The translations under genes and the position numbers were made by a program. This document shows positions 10,433 to 18,640 of a DNA stretch of 64,000 bases, piece after piece. Origin of the DNA: Leptospira johnsonii (GTDB taxonomy: Bacteria; Spirochaetota; Leptospiria; Leptospirales; Leptospiraceae); the NCBI RefSeq assembly GCF_003112675.1, contig NZ_BFAY01000011.1:1426001-1490000 (forward strand). Reading direction: 5' to 3'. Within the stretch, counting starts at the first letter, position 1. Every line of letters begins with the position of its first letter. Under the pieces are notes generated by a model that searched no databases, was not told the origin of the DNA, and saw only the letters and a list, made by a program, of their open reading frames with translations.

Positions 10433-10970
10433 TATAACTAACCTTAATTGGAATGAAGGGTCTCTTCGGGAGACGCGATGTACGAACCGCGTTTCTTTTC
10501 AAAAGACAAAAGATCTTTGAAAGGATAAAATTGGGACTACCGTCCGGTAAACCGGTCCGGATAAAAGGTCCCGACGAAAAACCCTAAGGAACAGGTTCTA
10601 AGCGGAAGGGTACCAAGTCAAGAACGTACGATTGGATTAGAAGAAGTGAGAAGAATCCTGAAATCGTATAAATGCCGAAAGGACGGCATCAGTTTTGAAA
10701 CTTCTGTTGGAAATAAATTTCCAGTTGAGATTAACTGAACGACAAACTCTCTTCCGTTAAGACCCGAATGGGTTTCGATTTAGTTCCATGATATAGGTTT
10801 CAAATCCTTCTTTTAAATATGTTTTATAAAAAAAGAAGAAGGCTAGATTAGCGAAATTTTATATAAAGTTTTGATTTTTGATTGTGGGCGGTCCGTAATT
10901 TTTCGGATTATCTTTAACCTCGGACCCGGGATCATTTACCGGAGCCAAAACAATCAAAAGGATAATTTCG
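10433..10970. promoter_or_regulatory. intergenic region between divergent genes, no gene seen
   Basis: This 538-base gap separates the minus-strand acyl-CoA dehydrogenase from the plus-strand 48-residue peptide gene, so it must hold both promoters. Visible structure: CCGGT-AA-ACCGG (about 10551-10562) and a hairpin ATGCCG/CGGCAT at 10672-10689. I see no open frame with coding character and no clear sigma-70 pair. Confidence 0.35.
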
Positions 10971-11117
10971 ATGAAAAAACTAGTATTAGCGCTTACCACT
11001 CTTTCTCTCGTTGCAGCTTTCGCACTAAGCGCAGAAGAGAAAAAAGAGGCTCCTAAAAAAGAGGAAGCAAAGAAAGAAGCACCTAAGGCCGACGCTAAGA
11101 AAGAAGCAAAAAAATAA
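10971..11117 (+). CDS. small secreted Lys/Glu/Ala-rich peptide, copy 1
   Basis: A 48-residue ORF. The first 20 or so residues form a clear signal peptide (MKKLVLALTTLSLVAAFALS-A), and the rest is a low-complexity tail of E, K, A and P built from EAPKKEEAKK-like units. The start ATG follows AAAAGGATAATTTCG. A close paralogue lies 400 bases downstream at 11517, with the same length and only a few differences, which argues that both are real genes. No catalytic motif is possible at this size. A disordered periplasmic or exported peptide is likely, and the function is unknown. Confidence 0.75.
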   Translation: MKKLVLALTTLSLVAAFALSAEEKKEAPKKEEAKKEAPKADAKKEAKK

Positions 11118-11141
11118 TCCCGAAAGGGTTTATTGACGTCG

Positions 11142-11166
11142 GCACTGGATATAAGAGTGCAGCGAC
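11142..11166. repeat. 25-base direct repeat, copy 1
   Basis: This segment contains GGATATAAGAGTG and AGCGAC and is repeated at 11264-11288 with two mismatches over 25 bases. Each copy is followed within a few bases by a hairpin (GGGCCTCC/GGAGGCCC here, GGAGTC/GACTCC in the second). The pair may be 3' processing or sRNA elements attached to the tandem peptide genes. Confidence 0.6.
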
Positions 11167-11169
11167 AAA

Positions 11170-11200
11170 GGGCCTCCCATAAAGGAGGCCCTTTTTATTT
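11170..11200 (+). terminator. rho-independent terminator after peptide copy 1
   Basis: Perfect 8-bp stem GGGCCTCC (11170-11177) / GGAGGCCC (11184-11191) with loop CATAAA, directly followed by TTTTTATTT. Stem and U tract are strong. Confidence 0.85.
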
Positions 11201-11263
11201 CAATACAGCTAAGAAGAACTTTGTGTTAGTCGACTTTCAAAAAAGAATCCGGCAGGTCAGACC

Positions 11264-11288
11264 GCACCGGATATAAGAGTGAAGCGAC
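11264..11288. repeat. 25-base direct repeat, copy 2
   Basis: Second copy of the element at 11142-11166, with two mismatches. It lies 122 bases downstream and before the second peptide gene. It is followed by a weak hairpin, GGAGTC (11293-11298) / GACTCC (11303-11308), and a CGTTTCTTATT tract. Confidence 0.6.
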
Positions 11289-11516
11289 GATAGGAGTCCA
11301 AAGACTCCCGTTTCTTATTCATAAGATCCTCCCCTCATTGTCAGCTATTTTTTCCCCATTAGGCCCGTGCTGCCTTTTGACGAACCTGTATGTAATTACA
11401 GATTTTTATCTGTTATAGCGTAAATTTTGCTTGTAAAACGGATGGCCTTTTGATATGGTCTTTTGCACACCGGAAGCGAAAACGGAAGGTGGAATTAAGG
11501 AAAAGGAAGAATCCAG

Positions 11517-11663
11517 ATGAAAAAACTAGTATTAGCAATCACCACTTTGTCTCTTGTAGCAGCTTTTGCTTTAAGCGCGGAAGAAAAGAAAGAAGCTCCT
11601 AAAAAAGAAGAAGCAAAGAAAGAAGCTCCAAAAGCTGATCCTAAAAAAGACGCAAAGAAATAA
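11517..11663 (+). CDS. small secreted Lys/Glu/Ala-rich peptide, copy 2
   Basis: A 48-residue paralogue of the gene at 10971: same signal peptide type (MKKLVLAITTLSLVAAFALS) and the same tail of charged repeats, differing mainly in PADPKKDAKK near the end. The ATG follows AAGGAAAAGGAAGA, a good ribosome site. The 400 bases between the two copies (11118-11516) hold only the terminator and the 25-base repeats. The tandem copies suggest local duplication. Function unknown. Confidence 0.78.
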   Translation: MKKLVLAITTLSLVAAFALSAEEKKEAPKKEEAKKEAPKADPKKDAKK

Positions 11664-11722
11664 TATAAGAACGGAAAGAAGATTTCCGAACTTCGATTAT
11701 TATCTAGATCAATTTCTCCGGG

Positions 11723-11752
11723 GCCGTCCGACACAATTGGACGGCTTTTGCG
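11723..11752. terminator. terminator between convergent genes
   Basis: Stem GCCGTCC (11723-11729) / GGACGGC (11739-11745), followed by TTTTGCGTTT on the plus strand. It ends the second peptide transcript and lies directly at the 3' end of the convergent patatin gene. Confidence 0.75.
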
Positions 11753-11753
11753 T

Positions 11754-12602
11754 TTAGTTCCCTAAGATCTGGGATTTCATAAAATGAGCGGACCTTCTTC
11801 CTAACTCCAAAGCTAATCTTCCATTTTCCATTTTATTCGGATGAAGATAGGGGGTATTGGTCACCACTCTAATAATTTTTTTACCGTATTTCTTCGCTAA
11901 TAATTCTTTTAGATCTCTGGTCTCGCTTGCGATCACACTCACACAAGAGTCGAAAGCTCTCATCAAAATTTTACCCGAAACAGGTTTGCGGTTCTCAATA
12001 TCATGGATCACAATCCTTTTGATACTTGGATCCAAGATAAATTCTTTGATCGGTTCCGCATCTGCAACTCCACCGTCCAAAAATTCCTCTCCCTTAAGAT
12101 TAGGAATTTCGAAAAGAAGGGGGAATGTCATGGAGGCCATAATCATATCGATGATATTTCCTTCGGTCTTTAATTCTCTGATACCTTTGGTAAGATTAGA
12201 AACTGCAATCCCAATCTTGATAGGCATCTCAGAAATATCCTTACCTCCCAAGTAAGGTTCCAATAAGGTCCTGATCTTTTTTCCGGAAAGAATGCCGGAA
12301 TAATTTTTAAGTCCTTTTCTAAACGGTTTTAGGAATTGGCTAAAAAAATTCCCGTCCCAAAAATCACTCTTTTTCAAAGTAAGAATGAATCTTGTGATCT
12401 CTTCTGGGGGAAGTCCTGCTGCAACTAGAGACCCGATCAATGCTCCTGAACTGGAACCTGTGATCGCTGCGGGTTTAAAACCGATCTCTTTTAGTCCGAG
12501 AGAAAAACCGGAGTGAGCATAAAAACCGAAAAATGCGGAGTTCAAAGCCAATGCGTCATACGATTTTTTAAAGATAAGATTCGGCGATTTTTTGGAAGCC
12601 AT
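11754..12602 (-). CDS. patatin-like phospholipase
   Basis: A 282-residue patatin-fold lipid acyl hydrolase. The nucleophile elbow is GSSSG (Ser51) and the dyad Asp is in DGG (Asp177, FLDGGVADAEP). The usual glycine-rich oxyanion loop near the N-terminus is not canonical (FFGFYAHSG), though the spacing to the elbow is right. There is no signal peptide, so it is probably cytoplasmic or delivered otherwise. The ATG is at 12600-12602. It likely hydrolyses phospholipids or other acyl esters; the substrate is unknown. Confidence 0.85.
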   Translation of the reverse strand: MASKKSPNLIFKKSYDALALNSAFFGFYAHSGFSLGLKEIGFKPAAITGSSSGALIGSLVAAGLPPEEITRFILTLKKSDFWDGNFFSQFLKPFRKGLKNYSGILSGKKIRTLLEPYLGGKDISEMPIKIGIAVSNLTKGIRELKTEGNIIDMIMASMTFPLLFEIPNLKGEEFLDGGVADAEPIKEFILDPSIKRIVIHDIENRKPVSGKILMRAFDSCVSVIASETRDLKELLAKKYGKKIIRVVTNTPYLHPNKMENGRLALELGRRSAHFMKSQILGN

Positions 12603-12725
12603 TGCGAGTTTCTTAATCCAGAGGGGAACTTTGTCCAGAATTTTACCTTAACTTTTAGGGCTTTAGTTTTACGAATTAGGAGAATCATCCTTGAAACAAT
12701 TCAATTTCGGGAGTATCACTATGAT

Positions 12726-13043
12726 ATGAGCTATCGAACTTTTTACGTCACCACAAAGAATGAAACCGAAGCTTTGGAAATTGCGGAAACTTTAGTGAAC
12801 GAAAGACTGGTTGCTTGCGCCAATCTGATCCCTGGGATGAAATCTATCTATAGATGGCATGGAAGGTTAGAGCATAATCAGGAAACGGTTCTTTTATTAA
12901 AAACCAAAGATTCCGAGGCGGAAAAAGTCGTAGCAAGAATTTCGGAATTACATAGTTACACGGTCCCTTGTATCGTTTCCTGGGAGATCAAAGAGGCGAA
13001 CCAAAAGTATTTGCATTGGATAGATTCGGAAATCGGAAAATAA
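12726..13043 (+). CDS. cutA: CutA-family divalent-cation tolerance protein
   Basis: A 105-residue PII-like trimer protein. The start is set at the ATG at 12726 (MSYRTFYVTT), because homology begins there and GGGAG lies upstream, although the frame is open further 5'. Family landmarks include ERLVACANLIPG, SIYRWHG, LLLKT and HSYTVPCIVSWEI. CutA is linked to copper tolerance in E. coli, but its direct function remains unclear. It is divergent from the patatin gene with a short 120-base gap. Confidence 0.9.
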   Translation: MSYRTFYVTTKNETEALEIAETLVNERLVACANLIPGMKSIYRWHGRLEHNQETVLLLKTKDSEAEKVVARISELHSYTVPCIVSWEIKEANQKYLHWIDSEIGK

Positions 13044-13137
13044 TCCTTTCCCTTTAAACATTCTTTTCATACATTCGGATATTTTTATCGAGTCTCTTGG
13101 TTAGAAATTCCGATAGATTCGTGACTGAGGCGGATGA

Positions 13138-13752
13138 ATGGAAGAAAAAGCGGAAAAGTTTTGGACCTGGTTTTCCCAAAACAGCCGGTATTATACTAAA
13201 CTAGACGATCTGGACGATAAAGAAAGAGATCGTCTTCTAGACGATCTCATGGACCGACTCCAGGAAGTGAATTCCGAGTTTTTTTTCGAGATCGGAGGGG
13301 GAGACGAGAGCCCTCACGAATTCACTGTAGTCACAGCAGGAGATGAGGATCTGTACGCGGAGGCTGAAAGGTTCGTAGACCTCGCTCCCGAGATTTCTGG
13401 CTGGGATGTCTTCTCCGTAGACCAGTACCAAGAAAAAGGCACAGTTATTTTTCACGAAGGTTTGGAGTTAGATTCGGAAGAGACTTGGTTTCTTCCTTTG
13501 GAGAACACAAATCTTCCTAAAAGTTTCGGAATTCGGATCTGTTTCCCCGATTTCCCGAATGTAGAGTCAAATCCTCATCTCAAAAAAGCAGTCGGTCTAT
13601 TATTGGAAACTCTTCTGGGCGAAGATACATTTACCAAAGAAATAGGATATTATGAGATCGGAATGCTTCCCGACGATCCTGAAGAAGAAGGATTCATTGA
13701 ACTAGTAGAATTGCCCGACTATATCCAGTGGAGAAAGGAAAGAGAGGCATAA
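13138..13752 (+). CDS. acidic hypothetical protein
   Basis: A 204-residue, strongly acidic soluble protein beginning EKFWTWFSQNSRYY, with FFFEIGGG near residue 48 and a C-terminal LPDDPEEEGFIELVELPDYI. It has no signal peptide or membrane segment. It resembles unnamed bacterial proteins that start with an FWxWF motif, but I cannot give a family with confidence. The ATG follows GAGGCGG. It is followed directly by a terminator shared with the convergent hydrolase gene. Confidence 0.7.
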   Translation: MEEKAEKFWTWFSQNSRYYTKLDDLDDKERDRLLDDLMDRLQEVNSEFFFEIGGGDESPHEFTVVTAGDEDLYAEAERFVDLAPEISGWDVFSVDQYQEKGTVIFHEGLELDSEETWFLPLENTNLPKSFGIRICFPDFPNVESNPHLKKAVGLLLETLLGEDTFTKEIGYYEIGMLPDDPEEEGFIELVELPDYIQWRKEREA

Positions 13753-13774
13753 AAAAAGGCGGGCAAAGCCCGCC
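13751..13774 (-). terminator. terminator of the CocE-like hydrolase gene
   Basis: Stem GGCGGGC (13758-13764) / GCCCGCC (13768-13774) with an A7 run on its left side, which is a U7 tract on the minus strand. It fits termination of the leftward transcript from the hydrolase gene. Confidence 0.75.
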
Positions 13775-13800
13775 GTTAAAAAAGGAATGGAAATCCGAAA

Positions 13801-15543
13801 TTAATTCTCCGATTGGATCACTAAAGTGGATTGTTGGGTTTTGGAGTGTTTCACATCCAGACCATAAATCAGCACAGTTGGCACCGCGTATTGAGAATCG
13901 AAAGTATCGATTGCAATCGCGATCTTATTTCCTGCAGGAACATCATAAGCTACCGCATTTAGATCGATAGATAGATCTTTTGTTTCATACCATCCCGCGT
14001 CGAAAATAGTCCCGGTACCATGAGTGATCAAAGTAGCGGTGCCATATTTATCTACATCGTAGAAGTAAACGTTCACATTAGCCTTTCCAAGGCTGGAAGA
14101 GATCTTTCCGTTCCAGAACATTTTACCTCTAATTTTCAATGCAGAGCCTAATGTAGAAGATTGGTATACAATACCGTTCACTCTACTTACGAAACCTAAA
14201 TTGGTTTGTACGGGAATTTCAGCATGAGCGGCAAGAATATCCGAAAGCAAAGGAAATCCAGTGCCGGCAACTGTATCCGCTCCGGAGAGGATCCCTGTGT
14301 TCGTAGTGGTAGTATTCTGGCTCGTGGATAATTCTCCGTTGGAGAATAAACCTCTTGGTTTTAGATAAAAAGTTTTATCGGAAACGGTAGGAGAAGGCCA
14401 AGAAGGAAGAGTTACTCTAGGACCCGCAAAACGTTTCTGGAAAGTCACCTGAGGTTTTTCCATGATCCCGTTATTGATCCCTTTCAACCAATAATCGAAC
14501 CAATCGTATGCGTTATCCCATACAAAACCGGAGATCCCTAATATACCGGTCAACTCTGCGCTTGCATGGATCCCTTCGTTCATTAAAAGTTTTTTAGGAA
14601 CGGTGATCTTAGAATAATAATCTAAAACCGCGTTCGGGTTAAATAAGAAGTCCTCGAAGTTATTCGAGATCAGGACCGATTTACCTGCGGAAGCATTCAA
14701 TTGTCCTACAAAAGTTTCAGGAGAACGATCTGCCGCCCATGCAGTTACAAAATCGATATCCGTATGTTGTAGAAGTTTTCCGAAATTCTCTGCGATGATC
14801 GGATCAGGTCTTCCTGTGATGTAACCGGAAGCAACTAGTATCAGTCCCCAGATCAATCTAGGAGTATCATTCCCATAAAGAGAACGTTTGAGATTTCCCC
14901 AACCGCTCATTGCAACTGCAGTTTTGATCCTTGGTTCGGTGCTTACACCAGCTAAGGAAATTCCGGCACCATAAGAGATACCTGAAATACCGATATTTGC
15001 GGAATCGGTTTGTGTATTCGCAAGTAACCAATCGATAATTTTGCTTAAGTCAGCTCTGTCTTTCGGACCTGCAGTATCGATGAGTCCTCCGGAAGCTCCG
15101 AAACCTCTGGTGCTATAAGATAGAACGATATATCCCTTTTTAGCGAGTTTCGCGGCAGGAACCAGATACTCGTATTTGTTCAAGGCCCAACTGTTTACGA
15201 AAATTACTGTAGGGTATTTTCCAGTGGGAGAAGGTGTACTAGGTGTGAAAAGGCTAGCCTCTAACACTACCCCGTCGTTTGCAGTTACCTTAATTGTATT
15301 ATCGAAAGTGAAACTTCCGTCGCTCTCTTGCGCGAATACATTTTGGATCTCTCCACTGGAATCCTCTAGTTCGGAAACTCCTTTGTTTCCGGCAGCTTGA
15401 GCCAGGCTTAGATCTACAGAGGCTAAGAGGGCTGCAGCTTCCGCATTTTGAGAAGAATCACTTTTACAAGAGTAAAATGATCCTCCCACGACCATCATTA
15501 GTATGCAAAATCGCATAACTAACGTTCGATATATTTTTCTCAT
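13801..15543 (-). CDS. CocE/NonD (X-Pro dipeptidyl-peptidase-like) hydrolase, lipoprotein
   Basis: A 580-residue alpha/beta hydrolase. A signal segment ends in a spirochaetal-type lipobox (SFYSC, Cys26), so it is probably lipid-anchored. The nucleophile motif is GISYG (Ser190). The fold starts with a VNSWALNKYEY oxyanion region, and the C-terminal third is the jelly-roll PepX_C type domain. Family members cleave esters or X-Pro peptides. I use the ATG at 15541-15543, preceded by GGAG, rather than the GTG one codon upstream. AACGTTCG motifs lie both in the first codons (15521) and upstream (15694). Confidence 0.85.
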   Translation of the reverse strand: MRKIYRTLVMRFCILMMVVGGSFYSCKSDSSQNAEAAALLASVDLSLAQAAGNKGVSELEDSSGEIQNVFAQESDGSFTFDNTIKVTANDGVVLEASLFTPSTPSPTGKYPTVIFVNSWALNKYEYLVPAAKLAKKGYIVLSYSTRGFGASGGLIDTAGPKDRADLSKIIDWLLANTQTDSANIGISGISYGAGISLAGVSTEPRIKTAVAMSGWGNLKRSLYGNDTPRLIWGLILVASGYITGRPDPIIAENFGKLLQHTDIDFVTAWAADRSPETFVGQLNASAGKSVLISNNFEDFLFNPNAVLDYYSKITVPKKLLMNEGIHASAELTGILGISGFVWDNAYDWFDYWLKGINNGIMEKPQVTFQKRFAGPRVTLPSWPSPTVSDKTFYLKPRGLFSNGELSTSQNTTTTNTGILSGADTVAGTGFPLLSDILAAHAEIPVQTNLGFVSRVNGIVYQSSTLGSALKIRGKMFWNGKISSSLGKANVNVYFYDVDKYGTATLITHGTGTIFDAGWYETKDLSIDLNAVAYDVPAGNKIAIAIDTFDSQYAVPTVLIYGLDVKHSKTQQSTLVIQSEN

Positions 15544-15693
15544 CACTATTCTCCATACGCTTTTTCAGTCTTTGACTTTTTAGCTAATTTATGGAGAGGG
15601 AGTATAAGACAGTTATCAGTAGGGGTCGTCTTGGATTCGAATTTTGGACAAATTAAAAGGTCCTAATTTTTTATTTAAACTAATTCGAAAGAA

Positions 15694-15703
15694 AACGTTC
15701 GTT
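15694..15703. promoter_or_regulatory. AACGTTCGTT inverted repeat
   Basis: AACG-TT-CGTT dyad located about 150 bases upstream of the CocE-like gene and just past the 3' end of the AraC gene. The same 10-mer occurs at 21171 and 26081. It is a candidate TetR-class operator. Confidence 0.4.
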
Positions 15704-15707
15704 CAAA

Positions 15708-16790
15708 TTAAGAAACTTTGGATTTTCGGAGATACTCTCTCGGAGAAACACCTTGTATAGATTTGAATGCAAGATTGAAAGTCGCCTTGGAATTGAAACC
15801 GGATCTGTAAGCGACGGAAAGAATATTGGCTCCTTCTTCTTTTTTTAATATACGAACCGCTTCCGCGACTCTGTAACCGTTTACGAACTTTGAAAAGTTG
15901 GTTCCTTTCCTCTGATTTAGAAATTCTGAAAGTTGATATGGTTTGATATCTAACTGATTGGAGAGTGTGGAAAGAGAAAGGTCTTCTTGAAGATACAATT
16001 TTTCTTTTATCATCAAACTTTCTAGACGATTTTCTAGATCTGTCGTATCCACACCTTCTAATCTGGAATTACGATACGCATCTCTCATAGAAGGTCCCAT
16101 CTCGCTGAAAACTTCCGGAGCATAGATCTGTGCCAGATAGCCTGCGACTGCGTAGATCACAGTGCTTAAGACGGATATGAATAATAAGTTAATGTCTCTG
16201 ATTAAATAAGAGATGACAAGGATAGAAGTTACACTTCCGCTTCCGATCACAACGAACAGAAGTATCCTTGCTCCTGCATCTTTTTTAAGTCTCTCCAATC
16301 GGAATGCGGCTCTTGTCTGCCATACGATCGAAGAATAAAATACCAAATTAGCTGAATAAGCGCCTAACAGTAGGATATCCGACCAACTCGTGGAACCTTT
16401 TTCAAAATAATCCACAGGACGACTTAAAAAGATTTGAGGTAAAACTAAATACAAGATAGGAAATAAGATAAGAAGAAGTATTCCTGGAAGATAAAAACTC
16501 CTTTCGAAGGCTGTGAACTTCTCCTCTCGAACCGTAACAGAATACAGACTATACATCCCTGGTCCTAAAAACCAAGCGAATGGAATATGAAGATGATTTA
16601 AAAACGAAGGTTCGAAATAAATCCCCTTTAAAAGAAAATAAACGTACAAGAACTGGATAGAAACACAAAAAGATAATAAAGATAAGATCTTTAGGCCGGC
16701 AGATTTTTCCGGCCGGAGTAGGCATGCCACAGAAAGTAACATGCAAAAAAGCACTCCGAAAAACACGATCTCATGGAAATGTGGAACCAC
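15708..16790 (-). CDS. AraC-family regulator with multi-pass membrane N-terminus
   Basis: A 360-residue protein. About seven hydrophobic segments fill residues 1-230, followed by a C-terminal AraC/XylS DNA-binding domain with two helix-turn-helix units (LSTLSNQLDIKPYQLSEFLN and ILSVAYRSGFNSKATFN, ending GVSPREYLRKS). Membrane-bound AraC proteins of this layout are common in Leptospira and Bacteroidetes and probably sense lipids or envelope state. The start is GTG (16788-16790) with no clear ribosome site. It is upstream of the CocE-like hydrolase on the same strand and may control it. Confidence 0.85.
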   Translation of the reverse strand: MVPHFHEIVFFGVLFCMLLSVACLLRPEKSAGLKILSLLSFCVSIQFLYVYFLLKGIYFEPSFLNHLHIPFAWFLGPGMYSLYSVTVREEKFTAFERSFYLPGILLLILFPILYLVLPQIFLSRPVDYFEKGSTSWSDILLLGAYSANLVFYSSIVWQTRAAFRLERLKKDAGARILLFVVIGSGSVTSILVISYLIRDINLLFISVLSTVIYAVAGYLAQIYAPEVFSEMGPSMRDAYRNSRLEGVDTTDLENRLESLMIKEKLYLQEDLSLSTLSNQLDIKPYQLSEFLNQRKGTNFSKFVNGYRVAEAVRILKKEEGANILSVAYRSGFNSKATFNLAFKSIQGVSPREYLRKSKVS

Positions 16791-16967
16791 GAACTAATTG
16801 GATGAAATTTTATCCCCTAGTTGTCAAGTTCTTACATTCAGAATAGAAGTTTGCAAATCGCTTTTCAGGGCCAAAACTTGGGTCGTTTTTAGTCTAAATA
16901 ACCTGGAAAGGGTCCGTTTTTTGGGAATCCTTCTAAGTTTTTGGTGAAAATTTTCGAAACTATAAGT

Positions 16968-18266
16968 ATGGCATTCAGAGGGTTCCTCATACTATTCTTC
17001 TTAATACCCTCTTATCTATTTTCCGAAACTCCAGTATTGTTTCGATGGAAAATGAAATCCGGAGACGATCTGGAATTGAACGAATACCATCGAGTAAAAG
17101 CCAGACAAGGTGTTAGAGTCATCCATAGAGAGGATAAGAATCGGATTTTACTTAAGGCGACTTCCTGTAAAAAGGAAGGCTGCGATCTTTCCGCTATATT
17201 CGATACCTATATTAAATTTCCTGAATTAGATCCCGCCTTCTATAAAGATAAAACTTTCAAGAGTAAATTCCATATTTCAGAAACCGGGCAGTATACGGTT
17301 CCTCCGGAATACAGTATGCCAAACCTAAGATCGCTACCTAGCTTTTCTTCTAAAGAAGTAAGTGTAGGAGAAGAATGGACCAAACCTGCTTCTGAAAGTT
17401 TTCAGTTCTCCGCCACTAGGGTAGAGATCCCAGTCCAAGCAAAATACGTCTACCAAGGAAGGGGAGACTGGGAATACGCAGGAAAAAAAGGGAACGCAGA
17501 TCTGATCGAATATAATTATAATTTAATGAAAGAATCCGATCCTATTGCTCAGAATATTCCTTACAAAATTTACGGTTTTGCAAAAGGGAAAGTATTTTTC
17601 GATTCAGAGCAAGGTGTTCCTCAATACAAATATGTACAGCTTGCTTATACATTTGTTTTTCCGAACGGTATCGCGCAAGAAATGTCTTTTGAGATCCATG
17701 GACTTTATTCTAAACAAAACTCTGTTACGGAGAACGATAAGGACAAAATTGCGGAAGAAGTCAAAAGGATCCTAGGGCCTTTTCCAGAGGGAAGCACTTA
17801 TCCTAAAAAGAAACCGACTGGTAAAAAAGGCAACGGGTTAGAATGGCCTGAATGGGAAGGAAACCCTGAAGAAGAAGTTGCCGACCGCGCGCCTGTTGAG
17901 ATCAGAAAATCGAACGAGGGTGTCGTACTATCCTTAGATAATCTTCTTTTTGATTATAATAAATCCGAATTAAAGCCTGAAGCCAAAAAGGTTTTAGAAA
18001 GGATCGCAGACGTTCTGAAAAAATATCCTGACAGAGAGATCCGGATCGGCGGACATACGGACGATAAAGGGAGCCAAGAATATAATCTCAAACTTTCCCA
18101 AGACAGAGCATTGTCGGTTCTCCAAGAATTAAGAGATTCTCATGGACTCGAAGAAACCAGAATGTCTTATAGAGGTTATGGAAAGTCTCAACCTGTTGCG
18201 GAAAATTCCACAGAATCAGGCAGGGCTAAAAACCGAAGAGTGGATATCACCATCGTTTTAGAATAA
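16968..18266 (+). CDS. OmpA-family outer-membrane/peptidoglycan-binding protein
   Basis: About 432 residues. A signal peptide (MAFRGFLILFFLIPSYLFS) leads into a roughly 280-residue region of unknown fold, then a C-terminal OmpA domain with IGGHTDDKGSQEYN, LSQDRALSV and GYGKSQPVAEN...NRRVDI, which binds diaminopimelate in peptidoglycan. The frame is also open from a TTG at 16941 and GTG at 16944. I choose the ATG at 16968 because the signal peptide then starts normally, but no ribosome site decides it. It is divergent from the AraC gene. Role: envelope anchoring. Confidence 0.85.
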   Translation: MAFRGFLILFFLIPSYLFSETPVLFRWKMKSGDDLELNEYHRVKARQGVRVIHREDKNRILLKATSCKKEGCDLSAIFDTYIKFPELDPAFYKDKTFKSKFHISETGQYTVPPEYSMPNLRSLPSFSSKEVSVGEEWTKPASESFQFSATRVEIPVQAKYVYQGRGDWEYAGKKGNADLIEYNYNLMKESDPIAQNIPYKIYGFAKGKVFFDSEQGVPQYKYVQLAYTFVFPNGIAQEMSFEIHGLYSKQNSVTENDKDKIAEEVKRILGPFPEGSTYPKKKPTGKKGNGLEWPEWEGNPEEEVADRAPVEIRKSNEGVVLSLDNLLFDYNKSELKPEAKKVLERIADVLKKYPDREIRIGGHTDDKGSQEYNLKLSQDRALSVLQELRDSHGLEETRMSYRGYGKSQPVAENSTESGRAKNRRVDITIVLE

Positions 18267-18301
18267 TCTTCGGCTTTTATCCTTTTGTAAAAATGTTCGG
18301 A

Positions 18302-18529
18302 TTAAAAATAATCTTCACTTTTACATTCGTTGTAATGATTATTTTCCATTAAACAAGAAAGAAGGATGCTATTATAGGATTCCGTTCCGGGTTCATGAGC
18401 GCCCACTGCTTGGCAAACCGCATCCCTCATTACTTTTCTTCTGTCTTGGCAGCGTTCAACAGGATCGATTCCGCAGGATATAAAACCGAATATTAGAATA
18501 AGACAAAATACAAGGCTTCTAACTTTCAT
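18302..18529 (-). CDS. small cysteine-rich lipoprotein, hypothetical
   Basis: A 75-residue protein. The signal segment ends in FISC (Cys19), a good lipobox, and the mature part has four more cysteines and many charged residues. The ATG at 18527-18529 with upstream AGGTG is preferred over the GTG three codons upstream. No known family. It lies between the OmpA gene (convergent) and the sulfatase-fold gene. Confidence 0.7.
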   Translation of the reverse strand: MKVRSLVFCLILIFGFISCGIDPVERCQDRRKVMRDAVCQAVGAHEPGTESYNSILLSCLMENNHYNECKSEDYF

Positions 18530-18640
18530 TCTTTTCACCTATTTCTGTTTGGATTAGCAAGCGGATAACATAACGAAGGATATAAAAAAAGCAAGGAGTT
18601 TTGCCAAAATAGGCGGAGAAACTTTGACGTAAAACGGATT

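Noticed and set aside
11495..11734. Minus-strand 79-codon hydrophobic frame over the second small peptide gene
   Set aside because: Reverse complement of the Lys-rich repeat gives Phe/Ser/Ala-rich text; the plus-strand paralogue pair is the real signal.
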